From: Nakazawaea peltata
Lineage: Eukaryota; Ascomycota; Pichiomycetes; Alaninales; Pachysolenaceae
Length of the DNA stretch: 64,000 nt
Direction of reading: 5' to 3'
Assembly: GCA_001599355.1 (NCBI GenBank)
Contig: BCGQ01000001.1
Span: forward strand, 189,135 to 253,134
Under the pieces are notes generated by a model. That model did no database searches, had not been told where the DNA came from, and saw only the letters and a program-made list of their open reading frames with translations. Position numbers and translations under genes: made by a program. How positions within the stretch are numbered: the first letter of the stretch is position 1; each line of letters starts with the position of its first letter. This document shows, one piece after another, positions 1-12,227 of this stretch.

Positions 1-1
1 C

Positions 2-1579
2 AAACCTTCAATAGATGTTTTGGAGAGAGAATTCTGGAGATTAGTCGACGGTGTCAATTTAGATAAAGAAGATGAACAGTTAGAAGTAAGATATGGAGCT
101 GATATTCACAGTGAAAACCCGGACGAAGTATCGGGATTCCCTACGAAACAAAGCTCTAAAATCAACCATGATGACTCAAATATAAAGAAATATGTGGATC
201 ATCTGTTCAACCTTGCGAATTTACCGTTTGCCGAGGGATCTCTTTTAAATTATATCAAGGATTCGGAAATCTCCGGTATGACAGTGCCATGGATTTACGT
301 AGGATCTCTTTTCTCCACTTTTTGCTGGCATAAAGAGGACCATTATACATTATCATCGAATTACTGTCATTTCGGATCCACCAAGAAATGGTACGGAATC
401 CCAGCTAAATATGAAAGACAATTCGAAGATATAGTGATAAATTCAGCCCCAGATTATTTCAAAAGACAACCGGATCTTTTACACCAACTTGTGACATTGC
501 TTTCACCTCAGCAGATTTTCGAGAGACTGAAAGATGAAGAGATGACTATAGTTTATGCTAATCAGAACGAGAATGAATTCATCATCACTTATCCGAAAGT
601 GTATCATGCTGGGTTCAACTCTGGATTGAATTTCAATGAGCTGGTCAATTTCACCATGCCGTATTGGGTTAACGATGCGGAACGTGCTATCTCCGACTAC
701 AAACAGGTCCATAAAGAGAATGTGTTCAATTATTATCAACTTTCTTATAGAATCATGGATGAATTTTTGAAGTTATCTACAGAGAGGATCTCATTTTTGA
801 ACGAAAGATATCATGGAGAATACTTGAAGATGATCAATTTATGTCTTCGAGATTTCACTAGAGAGTTTAATGGTTCAAACAAGCTCAATAGTCAGTTGAC
901 TGAATATGCCTTCTTAGTAGACCATAGAAGATACGAGCCAAAGACTGTCAAACAAGAACGACTCAAGAAATCGAGAGGAAGAATGAAGAAAAACGAGGAA
1001 GAAGAAGATGACGAATTGTTATGTGATGTTTGTAAGACCTTCCTCTCGTTTAGATGGGTCAGTTTGAGTAATAAAGAGAGGGTTGAAGATCAATTATTGA
1101 CACCAAGTGAAACTCCTGAGGCTTCGAATTGTGAAGAAAATGAGTTCCAAAAGATCATTTCAGAGGCTCAAAGATTATCCTCCGAGGAGCCTTCGACTTC
1201 ATCTGATGAGAAATTGAAAGTGGAGGATACTGAAGATTCGTCTCCTAAAAGAAGAAGATCTCGTAGAATTGAGGCTGCTGTGTCAACTGGAAGGAAAAGA
1301 CACCAAGACGAAGAAGAAGAAGAGCAAGAAATCAAGAAAAAGAAGAAAATGTCAAGACCCGTGACAGTTAAGCTTTGTCTTGATGATTTTTTCAAGCTCT
1401 TGGACCCTAGTTTATATGAGAATCATAAGAAATTGTTTAGGAACTTTGAGAACTATGACAATTTCAAACAACTTTTCATTAACAGGGGGGTTCTTTATAA
1501 TGATTGTGATGAGAGTGAGACTTATAAGTTTATTTGTGATGTGAATGCTAAGTTGAATAAGATACTGTATAATCAATGA
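2..1579 (+). CDS. JHD2: KDM5/Jhd2-type JmjC histone H3K4 demethylase, 5' end cut by window edge
   Basis: The reading frame is open to the left edge, so only the C-terminal 525 residues are present and no start is seen. A JmjC core lies near residues 60-230. It has the iron ligands in CWHKEDH and the later His in YHAGFN, the 2-oxoglutarate-binding pattern TKKWYGIP, and the KDM5 signatures SGMTVPWIYVG and KRQPDLLHQLVT. These place it in the H3K4me2/3 demethylases (Jhd2/KDM5) rather than in catalytically dead Ecm5. The JmjN, ARID/PHD part would lie outside the window. After the JmjC domain there is only one CxxC knuckle (CDVC) where KDM5 proteins have a C5HC2 zinc finger, then a long acidic linker, a basic RRRSRR stretch and a short conserved-looking tail. 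CTG at 641-643 sits at the family's conserved Ala of FNEAVNF. Family call is firm; the exact paralogue is inferred. Confidence 0.87.
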   Translation, partial: KPSIDVLEREFWRLVDGVNLDKEDEQLEVRYGADIHSENPDEVSGFPTKQSSKINHDDSNIKKYVDHLFNLANLPFAEGSLLNYIKDSEISGMTVPWIYVGSLFSTFCWHKEDHYTLSSNYCHFGSTKKWYGIPAKYERQFEDIVINSAPDYFKRQPDLLHQLVTLLSPQQIFERLKDEEMTIVYANQNENEFIITYPKVYHAGFNSGLNFNELVNFTMPYWVNDAERAISDYKQVHKENVFNYYQLSYRIMDEFLKLSTERISFLNERYHGEYLKMINLCLRDFTREFNGSNKLNSQLTEYAFLVDHRRYEPKTVKQERLKKSRGRMKKNEEEEDDELLCDVCKTFLSFRWVSLSNKERVEDQLLTPSETPEASNCEENEFQKIISEAQRLSSEEPSTSSDEKLKVEDTEDSSPKRRRSRRIEAAVSTGRKRHQDEEEEEQEIKKKKKMSRPVTVKLCLDDFFKLLDPSLYENHKKLFRNFENYDNFKQLFINRGVLYNDCDESETYKFICDVNAKLNKILYNQ

Positions 1580-1827
1580 AGTGCTGGTGTGCAATTGTGT
1601 GCCCGGCTATGCTATGCCATTTCCCTGTAAGTTGAATAAAATAAGATCTGATTTGTGGGTGGTTAGGCTGAGTCAGGCTGAGCAATTCGTTCCAGCCCGC
1701 CGACCCCTCCGACCCCGCGCGATGAGCAGAATGCGAGCCGGGCACCAGGGCACATCGCGCGCATTTTCCAGACCTCTCAGCAGAAAATTCTTCCTTCTTC
1801 TCATACTTCTCTACCCTACCAAGGCCA

Positions 1828-2661
1828 ATGGAGTCCTCGATATCACCCCCTTCTCAGGATGAAATGATCCCTTTGACCATTGTAGGTGACAGAATATTGA
1901 TATTCGATATCGAAAATATCAAAAAACTTCGAGATTTAGGAATTCTAGGAATGCTTTCAGGTACTTTACCTGTCCTGGCTCAACAGAATATCTTCTTAGG
2001 AGTACCTCTACAATTATTCACAGAAGAAGTTCTCTGGTTGATAAGACATAACCATGGTTTCCTAGTGCCCAGTGAACTGATTTATCAAAGTATACGACAA
2101 GAACTTACTCAAGATGATTTAGATCTGATTAAACAAAAGAGAAATGAGGAATTTGACCAGCAAAGACAAGAGAAACAGATCGAACTCAGCGAAAAGTTAT
2201 CACGGTTGAATATAAGTGCAGAACGTAAAGCTCATCTGGGGTCGAATGCTAAACTTTCATATTTCTGGGAGATTGACAACATTCCAGACGACAAATTGTC
2301 CAATTATCGTACTTTCCAGTCTCATTATAATACCCCTGAGCTACAATCGAAGCTTATTGCGCAGTTCATAAGGGAAGACTCACTTGACTATTCGGTATTT
2401 GAATCATTGAAGCTGAAAAACTACTTTTTGGCTCGTGGATTCAGATTTGGAGGGAAATTTATTGCGTATCCTGGTGATCCATTGCGTTATCATTCTCATT
2501 TAATTGTGAATTCTAAAGATTTTCAAAATGATGATATCGACTTGAGAAGTGTTGTTAGTGGGGGACGTTTAGCTACGGCTGTTAAGAAGGTGTGGGTTAT
2601 TGGTGGGAAAGATGAGGAAGAGATGAAGTATTTTAGTATTGAATGGTCTGGGTTTGGGTAG
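1828..2661 (+). CDS. SEN34: tRNA-splicing endonuclease catalytic subunit Sen34
   Basis: This 277-residue protein matches the Sen34 subunit of the heterotetrameric tRNA-splicing endonuclease, which cuts the 3' splice site of intron-containing pre-tRNAs. The C-terminal nuclease domain carries the family block RFGGKFIAYPGDPLRYHSH (residues about 206-224). It supplies the catalytic Tyr and His, and a Lys in AVKKVWVIGG near residue 252 completes the triad. The N-terminal half has the LVPSELIYQS segment typical of Sen34, followed by a charged coiled stretch (residues about 100-135). Length is close to the yeast protein. The first ATG after an in-frame stop is used. It lies 248 bp after the JHD2 stop on the same strand, with its own short upstream region. 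Confidence 0.93.
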   Translation: MESSISPPSQDEMIPLTIVGDRILIFDIENIKKLRDLGILGMLSGTLPVLAQQNIFLGVPLQLFTEEVLWLIRHNHGFLVPSELIYQSIRQELTQDDLDLIKQKRNEEFDQQRQEKQIELSEKLSRLNISAERKAHLGSNAKLSYFWEIDNIPDDKLSNYRTFQSHYNTPELQSKLIAQFIREDSLDYSVFESLKLKNYFLARGFRFGGKFIAYPGDPLRYHSHLIVNSKDFQNDDIDLRSVVSGGRLATAVKKVWVIGGKDEEEMKYFSIEWSGFG

Positions 2662-2784
2662 TACTGCCCGGATTGACCAATATTTTACCCAACCCAACCA
2701 ATGCAGTGTCCAGCCCATTAATACCCTACCTAGTGCAACCTTCCTCCCCTTTTCCTCCCTCTCTGCAAACCCTCTATGTATTAA

Positions 2785-2864
2785 TAAATCCTTAGCAAAT
2801 CCATCTATTATTCGTAAATCATTAGCAAATCATCTCTTAATGTTCATAAATCATTAGCAAAATC
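2785..2864. repeat. Three spaced direct repeats upstream of SGS1
   Basis: The sequence TAAATC(A/C)TTAGCAAATC occurs three times, starting at 2785, 2815 and 2847. The spacing is 30 and 32 bp, about three helical turns. It sits in the 271-bp gap between the SEN34 stop and the SGS1 start. It may be a cluster of factor sites or simple tandem duplication; the regular phasing favours neither decisively. Confidence 0.6.
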
Positions 2865-2932
2865 ACCACCCCTTTTCTCCCTTTTATTTGCGTGTCGCGC
2901 GTCACGATTCGACCTCATCTCACCACACGATC

Positions 2933-5900
2933 ATGGTGAGGACTAATTTGGCCAAACAGTTGAGTTGGTTGAACTCAACTAAACTGAATATCCCTCCAAA
3001 GTTCGAATTCCCTGCTCAGATACCTATGGATCATAGCCCATTGCAGGTGAATAATACCGCGGTTAATCTGAATCGACAGGCCGATGGCGCTAAAGGTCAA
3101 ACTTCAAGGGATGTTCCATTGGTTGGTACGCGATCATTATCGGGACTTGAAAATGTGGCGCCTTCAAGGAGGACGAGTTCATTGACTATGAGGGTGCCTA
3201 ATCAGGTGCCTGGCCAAGTGCCCGGCCCAGCGTCTAATCAGGTGCCCAGTGTACCACCTAAGAAAGCTTCCATCTCAGCTCCTAATCGAGTGCCGGGCTC
3301 ATTGCCTAACCCAGTACCGGGCACTATACCTAATCAAGCATCAGGCACAGTGCTCAATAAGCTCTCCGGCGCAGTGCCCAACCTGCCTCCTATCCTAGAC
3401 ACTTCCGCTATTGTCGATCTCACTGACGATTTCGAAATTGAAGAAAAACTAAACGATTCCGATAGTGATGATGCTTTCTTTGATACTACAGACCAAATAA
3501 TATTAGAACAGACTACAAAGCGTCCGATCCAGACCGAGCTTTTACCTTCAAAGAGGCCTCGTCTTCAGTCTCCTCGAGCTCCTGAAGCCCCCCAAGCTCT
3601 GCAAGTTGATGACGATTTCAATGATGACATGGAATTGGAATTAGATATTCCTCCCCAAAAGCCACCCATTCAAAATTTACAATCGCTTTACACTGAATCT
3701 TGTGAGAATATGATAGCATTATTAAAAGAGAAGATCCAAGTGATCGAATCAAGAGCATTGTCTGAGGATCAAAAGAGTGTAGAAAAAGCTCGGTTAGATC
3801 CAGCCATTGTGAACAGTCAGCTTCGATGTGATGAATTAAAGGCAAAATTGAAATCGCAAACCTTCCCAACACCTTTACCTAAACCGAAGCCAACTGTAAA
3901 TATCTTACCGGAGCCAAGTTCTAGGAGAGTAGCTGAAGAATCAGTTTTCCCAGAGATCAATCTTTCCTCGGATCTTGAGATTACCCAGGATGTTAAGGTG
4001 TCCGATGTAGAGCATACGGAGCAAGTGAGAATTGTGAAAGTATCCCAAACTAATGCTCTGTCTTCTGATCTGGAAATCGAAGATAACTTCGGTGGTGAAT
4101 ATACAAACCAGGGTCTCGATACAGATCTTGAAGACGAACAAATGCCTCCAATGACAACTCAAGAAGAACGAGAATTGAGGGAATTCATTGCAGATGACGA
4201 TGATCTTGAAGAAGATCAAACCTATATTGAACCTAATGAGGAAGAAGATCTTCCAAGTGAAGTTGAGCTGGATATTTCTAGAGATTTGGAAGATGAAGAG
4301 GATATTATAGATAGTTTGCAAGATCACGGAAGTAAAATTGAAGAAATATCATCAGATGAAGATGGAATTGACGAGATTTTATATGGAGATGATGATGGGT
4401 TCAAATCTCAATATGATATGGAGAGAGAAGTTGAGCTCAAGATTGAAGATGATATGATTGACTCGGATGATGATATAATGATGGAACTTCTGTCGAAGGG
4501 ATCTAGTTCAGTTATTGAACCTAATAGTAGTACTGCTGCTGCTCCTCCCAATAACACAGAACAAGCTTTTGATGACGATGATATTCAAGAAATTGAACTG
4601 TTCCAGAAAAGTGCCGCAGAATTCTCAGGAAACAATTATCCTTGGACTGGAGAAGTATATCAAGTCTTAAGAGATGTTTTCCATCTCGAGTCATTCCGTT
4701 CAAATCAACAAGAAGCTGTCAATTGTACATTATCTGGACTTGATGTCTTTGTATTGATGCCAACTGGAGGTGGAAAATCCCTCTGTTATCAACTTCCTGC
4801 ATTGGTAAATTCAGGTAAAACAAAAGGTACTACGATTGTGATCTCACCTTTAATTTCATTGATGCAAGACCAGGTCGATCATTTGATCCAGAAGAAGATT
4901 AATGCCGGGATGATCACATCTAAGGCAGGAGCAAACGAAACCAAACAAATGTTTCATCTTTTAAGATCAAAATGTCTTGATTTGGTCTATTTATCTCCTG
5001 AAATGATTGGTGCTAGCGCTAGAGCAAAGAGTGCAATTGACTATTTATACAAAAACAAACATCTTTCACGTATTGTCGTCGATGAGGCTCACTGCGTATC
5101 GTCTTGGGGACATGATTTCAGACCGGATTATAAGAATTTAAGTTATTTCAAACAGACATATCCTGATATACCGATGATGCTGTTAACAGCTACAGCTAAT
5201 GAACACGTCAGAATGGATATTCTTCATAATTTGGGCATCACTGGCGCCAAATTATTCAAACAAAGTTTCAATAGAACCAACTTATTCTATAGAGTATTGA
5301 CTAAAGATAAGACTGTGATGGACAAAATCACTGATATCTTGAAGACAAAATACAGAAATCAATCAGGTATTATTTATTGTCATTCGAAACTCTCATGTGA
5401 ACAAACTTCTGAGCGGTTGTTGGCCAGTGGTGTCCGCTGCGCTTTTTATCATGCGGGTATGACTCCAGAAGAGAGATTGGTAACTCAAAAGAGTTGGCAA
5501 AAAGGTGAAATCCAAGTAATTTGTGCAACTATTCTGTTCGGTATGGGAATTGATAAGCCTGACGTCCGTATTGTTATTCATTTAACAATCCCTCGTACTT
5601 TGGAAGGTTACTATCAAGAGACAGGTAGAGCTGGAAGAGATGGAAACCCAAGTGAATGTATAATGTTCTTCAGTTATAAAGATGCCAGGACTTTACAAAG
5701 TATGATACAAAGGGATAAAGAGCTTACTAGAGACGCAAAAGAGAAGCATTTGAACAAATTACGTCAAGTACTTCAATATTGTGACAATAAGACCGATTGT
5801 CGTAGACAGCAAGTGTTGCAATATTTCAATGAAAAATTCGACAAGAAATTGTGTAAAAAGAAATGTGATAACTGTTGTAACCGGGTACCAATGGTTGAGA

Positions 5901-7009
5901 CTGATGTCACTCATCATCTGAAGGATATTATAGAGTTAGTTCGGTTATTACAGGATTCCACGGTGACATTGCTTCATTGTCAAGATGTTTATAAAGGTTC
6001 TCGATCTGGGAAAATCGTAAATGCTGGTCATGATCAAATTCCTTATCATGGTAAGGGAAAGGAATTGGACAAAGGTTCGATTGAGCGTATCTTCTTCCAT
6101 TTAATATCTGAACAAATCTTAGAGGAATATTCTATTATGAATACTGCTGGATTTCTGTCGAATTATATCAAGGTCGGAAAGAATGCAGGCCTTGTTCTGC
6201 AGAAGGGAAAGAAGATCGTCATTTCCTTCAATGAAAATATCATCAACCTGAACAAGGCTCCTACTTCTACGTCTAGGATTTCTCTGCCTGTAAATAACAA
6301 CAGAAATTATACTTCAACTACGGCCCTGATGCCAATGCCGCACTTCACTCAAGCCTCTAGTGAATTGAGAAGGCAGCAACAGCTGCGCCCAATTGTTCTT
6401 CCAAGGCAAGAAATCACTGTTGAACAAGAACAATTCATGAACAAATGCTATGCACTGTTAAATGAAGTTAGAATGAGAAAAATGTCAGATTTTAACTTCA
6501 ACACTACACTGCAATTTGTTCCAGACTCCATTCTCCGTGAAATGCTGATGGTGTTACCAAAGACTCTGAAAGATTTCAAGAAATTGAATGGGATGACAAG
6601 TAAAATCCTGGATCACTTCGCTATTTTCAAGCCAACTTTGGTCAAATTACATAAGGAAAGAAATAACAATACCAAAAGCCTAGAGATTCCTCCTTCGAGT
6701 TTGAATCTGACACAACAAAGCGAGACTTCTCCGTATTTTGCACAAAATCGTCAGGAGGCTTATTCTCTGTTGATAGCTCTTCAGCAAAGTCAGATGTCCC
6801 AGTTTTCGCAACGTACTACTGCAAGCTCTCAGCGTAGCAGTCAAGGTAAACGTTACTCGACGAGAGGGGGATACAGAAGAGGAGGATCAAGGGGAGGATC
6901 CAGAGGAGGAGCAAGAGGAGGTCTGAGGAGGGGATATACGAAGAAAACCAATCCCAAAAGTGGAGGTTCTGCAAAATCCAGTATATCTGCAACGGCAATG
7001 CCATTATAA
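2933..7009 (+). CDS. SGS1: RecQ-family DNA helicase Sgs1
   Basis: This 1358-residue protein is the yeast BLM orthologue, a 3'-5' helicase that works with Top3-Rmi1 in recombination intermediate dissolution. The start is ATG 2933; the open frame extends 45 bp further upstream but without an ATG. Residues 1-560 are disordered, with a repetitive VPG/VPN section (3196-3390) and very acidic stretches. The helicase core has Walker A PTGGGKS (about 614), DEAHC (about 716), LTATA, and the motif VI block QETGRAGRDG. A RecQ-C-terminal zinc site (CDNK...KCDNCC), a winged-helix region and an HRDC domain (about residues 1160-1240) follow. The C-terminus is an RGG-rich tail (about 1306-1338), unusual for Sgs1. 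CTG at 5180 and 5534 replaces the invariant Ala of MALTATA and ATxAFGMGIDK, strong evidence that CTG means Ala. Confidence 0.96.
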   Translation: MVRTNLAKQLSWLNSTKLNIPPKFEFPAQIPMDHSPLQVNNTAVNLNRQADGAKGQTSRDVPLVGTRSLSGLENVAPSRRTSSLTMRVPNQVPGQVPGPASNQVPSVPPKKASISAPNRVPGSLPNPVPGTIPNQASGTVLNKLSGAVPNLPPILDTSAIVDLTDDFEIEEKLNDSDSDDAFFDTTDQIILEQTTKRPIQTELLPSKRPRLQSPRAPEAPQALQVDDDFNDDMELELDIPPQKPPIQNLQSLYTESCENMIALLKEKIQVIESRALSEDQKSVEKARLDPAIVNSQLRCDELKAKLKSQTFPTPLPKPKPTVNILPEPSSRRVAEESVFPEINLSSDLEITQDVKVSDVEHTEQVRIVKVSQTNALSSDLEIEDNFGGEYTNQGLDTDLEDEQMPPMTTQEERELREFIADDDDLEEDQTYIEPNEEEDLPSEVELDISRDLEDEEDIIDSLQDHGSKIEEISSDEDGIDEILYGDDDGFKSQYDMEREVELKIEDDMIDSDDDIMMELLSKGSSSVIEPNSSTAAAPPNNTEQAFDDDDIQEIELFQKSAAEFSGNNYPWTGEVYQVLRDVFHLESFRSNQQEAVNCTLSGLDVFVLMPTGGGKSLCYQLPALVNSGKTKGTTIVISPLISLMQDQVDHLIQKKINAGMITSKAGANETKQMFHLLRSKCLDLVYLSPEMIGASARAKSAIDYLYKNKHLSRIVVDEAHCVSSWGHDFRPDYKNLSYFKQTYPDIPMMLLTATANEHVRMDILHNLGITGAKLFKQSFNRTNLFYRVLTKDKTVMDKITDILKTKYRNQSGIIYCHSKLSCEQTSERLLASGVRCAFYHAGMTPEERLVTQKSWQKGEIQVICATILFGMGIDKPDVRIVIHLTIPRTLEGYYQETGRAGRDGNPSECIMFFSYKDARTLQSMIQRDKELTRDAKEKHLNKLRQVLQYCDNKTDCRRQQVLQYFNEKFDKKLCKKKCDNCCNRVPMVETDVTHHLKDIIELVRLLQDSTVTLLHCQDVYKGSRSGKIVNAGHDQIPYHGKGKELDKGSIERIFFHLISEQILEEYSIMNTAGFLSNYIKVGKNAGLVLQKGKKIVISFNENIINLNKAPTSTSRISLPVNNNRNYTSTTALMPMPHFTQASSELRRQQQLRPIVLPRQEITVEQEQFMNKCYALLNEVRMRKMSDFNFNTTLQFVPDSILREMLMVLPKTLKDFKKLNGMTSKILDHFAIFKPTLVKLHKERNNNTKSLEIPPSSLNLTQQSETSPYFAQNRQEAYSLLIALQQSQMSQFSQRTTASSQRSSQGKRYSTRGGYRRGGSRGGSRGGARGGLRRGYTKKTNPKSGGSAKSSISATAMPL

Positions 7010-7770
7010 CAGTTACGACTATTTAATAAACGAATTAATTATTTCTAGACATCTTCTCTGTAGGCCTGTACAAAAAAGGGGGTAACAAAAAGACACCCCC
7101 CTGACGACCCTCGGAAAACTCAAATTATTTTCTTATGTGCGCGCAGATACTTTAGGCCGGTAACACCAGTAGACATATAGGGACATAAAGGGTGGGGTCA
7201 ATTGAACAAATAGCATGGAAGAATTCAGTATAATTGGATCTATGTAGTGGAGTAACACCAATTGAACTACTAGGGATGTATATTTTATTTCTCAAGAGTT
7301 AATTGACCCTCTAAGTTTACTCCTCTTCATCCTCCCCAATGTAGGGTAACCCTCAAAACCAAGAAAATTTGGAAAATCCCCAAGCGACCAATCAAATAAC
7401 AAGATTTTGTTCCCCTTAAAATAAAAATTCTCGCGCACAAAGCGCAGGACCAGTTTTCCGAACCCTCGAAAAACTGATAGTTTATTATGCTAAACCGCGC
7501 AAGTACCCTCGGAATCAATGATTTTTAGAAAAAGTAGTGCATTTATTTACAACAAAAATGACCAACGAATGAACGAGTAAATCTCCAACACAGTTAATTG
7601 CACTGAATTTTTCAATTTCCATTTTCTTCAAGGAGAGAGAAAGAAAAAATTTGTATTTATATTTAATCGAACCCATTTCTTGTTTTGTTTTTTCTACTTT
7701 TCCAATAATACTTTTAGTTTTATAAGTTATTAACTAATTCTTATTTTATTAATAATATTATAAAATAACA
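7010..7770. promoter_or_regulatory. SGS1-ATP2 intergenic region (ATP2 promoter)
   Basis: No gene is seen in these 761 bp. The region holds three copies of an ACCCTCGG/A motif (7107-7114, 7462-7469, 7505-7512) that also recurs in other upstream regions of this window. A long A/T-rich tract immediately precedes the ATP2 ATG, as is usual for highly expressed yeast genes. Confidence 0.5.
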
Positions 7771-9818
<2,048 letters not shown>

Positions 9819-10474
9819 ACTTGATCCAAGTTTATGACGTTTCCTAAAAAGAAGATTTCCGCATTAAAAACAGAAAAACAATGAAAAGAATTGATAAAAA
9901 AGGATGCAATTAGAGAAGAAGTGAAGAGACAACTTATTAGAGATATCTTTTTTATTTTCTTTTTGTATCTGTTTAGTTAATGAAATATTCTTTGAATGAT
10001 ATATATTCCTATTTTTTGAGGTTTTGTAGTTGTAGTGTCAACTGTAAGAGGATCGTTTTTTAGACGTTTGGTGGGGGAGCTGGTGTCATGATGTTAGATT
10101 CGTATTTTTCACTGCCATTTGAGGGAACGGCTGGTTTACTTAGCAGATTAAGAAAGACTGCAGGCGGAGAAATGCCACAGGGGTGGAGGGTCGGAAGGAC
10201 CACGGGGCACCAAAAGCTGGGAACAATTGCGGGAATTCCCCTTCAATTTGAGTGCTCAGGTATGTCCCATGACTTATATCGGTAACCAATCCCTCCCCCT
10301 TTGCCACCTGTCCTCTCCCCCTTTGCCTCAGCATTTCTCCCCCTTCTCCATATAAATAGGGGCGCTCCCCACATCCCTTGCCCCCCCTTAGAAAAAAGCA
10401 GGGGCGTTCGGCTAGGAAAAAGTACACGTAAAAATATTTCCATTCGAAGGCGCTTAATACACGAGACACACACC
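9819..10474. promoter_or_regulatory. ATP2-STE24 intergenic region
   Basis: This stretch has an A/T-rich ATP2 3' region, then a C-rich STE24 promoter. The promoter carries repeated CCCCCTTTGCC-like tracts (10290-10345) and a TATA-like TATAAATA at 10351-10358, about 117 bp before the STE24 ATG. Short open frames here show no family resemblance and are judged noise. Confidence 0.5.
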
Positions 10475-11812
10475 ATGTCATTAATCACCTCCTTGACCAC
10501 TTCTTTGGATATTCCAGGCTTCAATTGGAAGACCTTGATCATTGGATTCCATTTGGCTAATTTTGCCTTCGAATCCTTCATCACTTTACGTCAAATCAAG
10601 CACTTGTCTGCCAATGATAAAGTTCCAGCTAAATTGGATGGTAAGATTGACACTGAGACCGCATTGAAGTCTCAACGTTACTCGTTTGCCAAGTTAAAGT
10701 TCTCTCTTTTCAAAGACTCTTTCAACCTTCTCCAAAACATTGCCACCATGAAGTATGATTTGATGCCACTTATGTGGGGTGTTGCAGGTACTTTGATGTC
10801 CAAGGCTGCTAAATGGATGCCAGCATTCATGGGAGGAGAAATCACCCAATCGTTGATCTTTGTCTATGAATTGGTTTTGGCTCAGACCGTCATCTCCCTT
10901 CCTATCTCATACTACTCTACATTCGTTCTTGAGGAGAAGTATGGTTTCAACAAATCGACTCGTTTGCTTTGGATCACCGATAAAATCAAAGGTTTGTTAG
11001 TTTCATTTGTATTGTTGACCCCAATTGCTGCTGGTTTCTTGAAAATTGTTGAATACTTTGGCGACACTTTCATGTTCTGGGTATCTATTTTCTTGTTCAC
11101 CGTTCAATGTATCTTTATTGTTATTTATCCAAAGTTCATCCAACCTTTATTCAACAAGTTGACTCCATTAGAAGATGGTGAATTGAAGGACTCTATCAAC
11201 AAATTGGCTGCTGATAATAAGTTCCCATTGGATAAATTGTACGTCATTGATGGTTCTAAGAGATCTTCTCACTCCAATGCTTACTTCCTTGGATTGCCTT
11301 GGGGAACCAAGCAAATTGTTATTTTCGATACCTTGATTAAATCTTCGTCAGTTCCAGAAGTCACTGCTGTTCTTGGTCATGAGATCGGTCATTGGGCTTT
11401 ATCTCATACCACCAAATTATTGGTAGCTGGACAAGCTCATATCTTTGTTATCTTGTCTCTTTTCACCCTGTTTGTTAAGAATAAGTCATTCTATGAGTCG
11501 TTTGGATTCTCCACTCAACCAATTTTGATTGGATTTTTATTATTCGGTGATGTCTTGAAACCATTGGATGCTGGTATGAACTTCTTAACCAATTTGATGA
11601 GCAGAAAATATGAATACGAAGCCGATGCTTACTCTGTTGGATTAGGATACCAAACTGAGTTGTCTCTGCTGTTAATTACACTTCAAAAGGAGAACTTGAG
11701 TACTTTAAGTTATGATTGGTTATATAGTTCTTATCACCTTTCTCATCCTCATATTACCGAGAGATTAACTGCGATTGATGCTACTGGATCTTCTTTGAAG
11801 AAGGATGAATAG
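10475..11812 (+). CDS. STE24: CAAX prenyl protease Ste24
   Basis: This 445-residue integral membrane zinc metalloprotease of the ER/inner nuclear membrane cleaves prenylated CAAX proteins such as a-factor precursor and clears blocked translocons. The zinc motif HEIGH is at residues 302-306, with the downstream Glu in KYEYEADAYS. The blocks PLFNKLTPLEDGELK and DGSKRSSHSNAY are diagnostic. Several membrane helices are visible. The frame is open upstream for 58 more codons, but ATG 10475 gives the normal family length and N-terminus. Near the C-terminus, the second of two consecutive CTG codons (11669-11671) aligns with the Ala of the yeast RALIDLQ block, consistent with Ala decoding. Confidence 0.96.
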   Translation: MSLITSLTTSLDIPGFNWKTLIIGFHLANFAFESFITLRQIKHLSANDKVPAKLDGKIDTETALKSQRYSFAKLKFSLFKDSFNLLQNIATMKYDLMPLMWGVAGTLMSKAAKWMPAFMGGEITQSLIFVYELVLAQTVISLPISYYSTFVLEEKYGFNKSTRLLWITDKIKGLLVSFVLLTPIAAGFLKIVEYFGDTFMFWVSIFLFTVQCIFIVIYPKFIQPLFNKLTPLEDGELKDSINKLAADNKFPLDKLYVIDGSKRSSHSNAYFLGLPWGTKQIVIFDTLIKSSSVPEVTAVLGHEIGHWALSHTTKLLVAGQAHIFVILSLFTLFVKNKSFYESFGFSTQPILIGFLLFGDVLKPLDAGMNFLTNLMSRKYEYEADAYSVGLGYQTELSLLLITLQKENLSTLSYDWLYSSYHLSHPHITERLTAIDATGSSLKKDE

Positions 11813-12227
11813 ATATAATGATATGTTCTAAGGATGTAGATATTCAGGAAACTTGTAGAGTAGGTAAATCAGTAGATAGTTCAGTAGGTTAATTATGGCT
11901 AGTGTAGAGTCCGCTAGTTGGGCAGGACCTTTAGCGTAGGGAGAGTAGAGAGGGTAGGCAACTGAGAGAGAGAGGGCAATAGCTGGCACAGGGACAAGTC
12001 AAGTAGTTTGAGAACCGGCAGTAGCTGGAGCCAGGGCAAGTAGCTGGTGGAGCCAGGGCAAGTAAGTGGTAGTGAAAAGGCAAAAGTAGTAGCGCAGATA
12101 GGGCATGTCAGGCCGGGCACCCAAAATCTGCCCTTATGGCGCAAAATAAAGGGCAAAAATTCAACCCATCCATTTCTATTCAACCTTTGGTGTAGTTGAG
12201 AAGAATCACCGAACATCAGCCAAGATC
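11813..12227. promoter_or_regulatory. STE24-MED17 intergenic region with short tandem repeats
   Basis: No gene is seen in these 415 bp. A purine-rich section contains two tandem copies of a roughly 20-bp unit GTAGCTGG(TGG)AGCCAGGGCAA (12021-12063), and related GGGCA words continue on either side. Regulatory meaning is unknown. Confidence 0.45.

Noticed and set aside
10140-10584. Two overlapping 113-codon minus-strand frames upstream of and into STE24
   Set aside because: They cover the STE24 promoter and start, overlap each other in different frames, and have no family resemblance.
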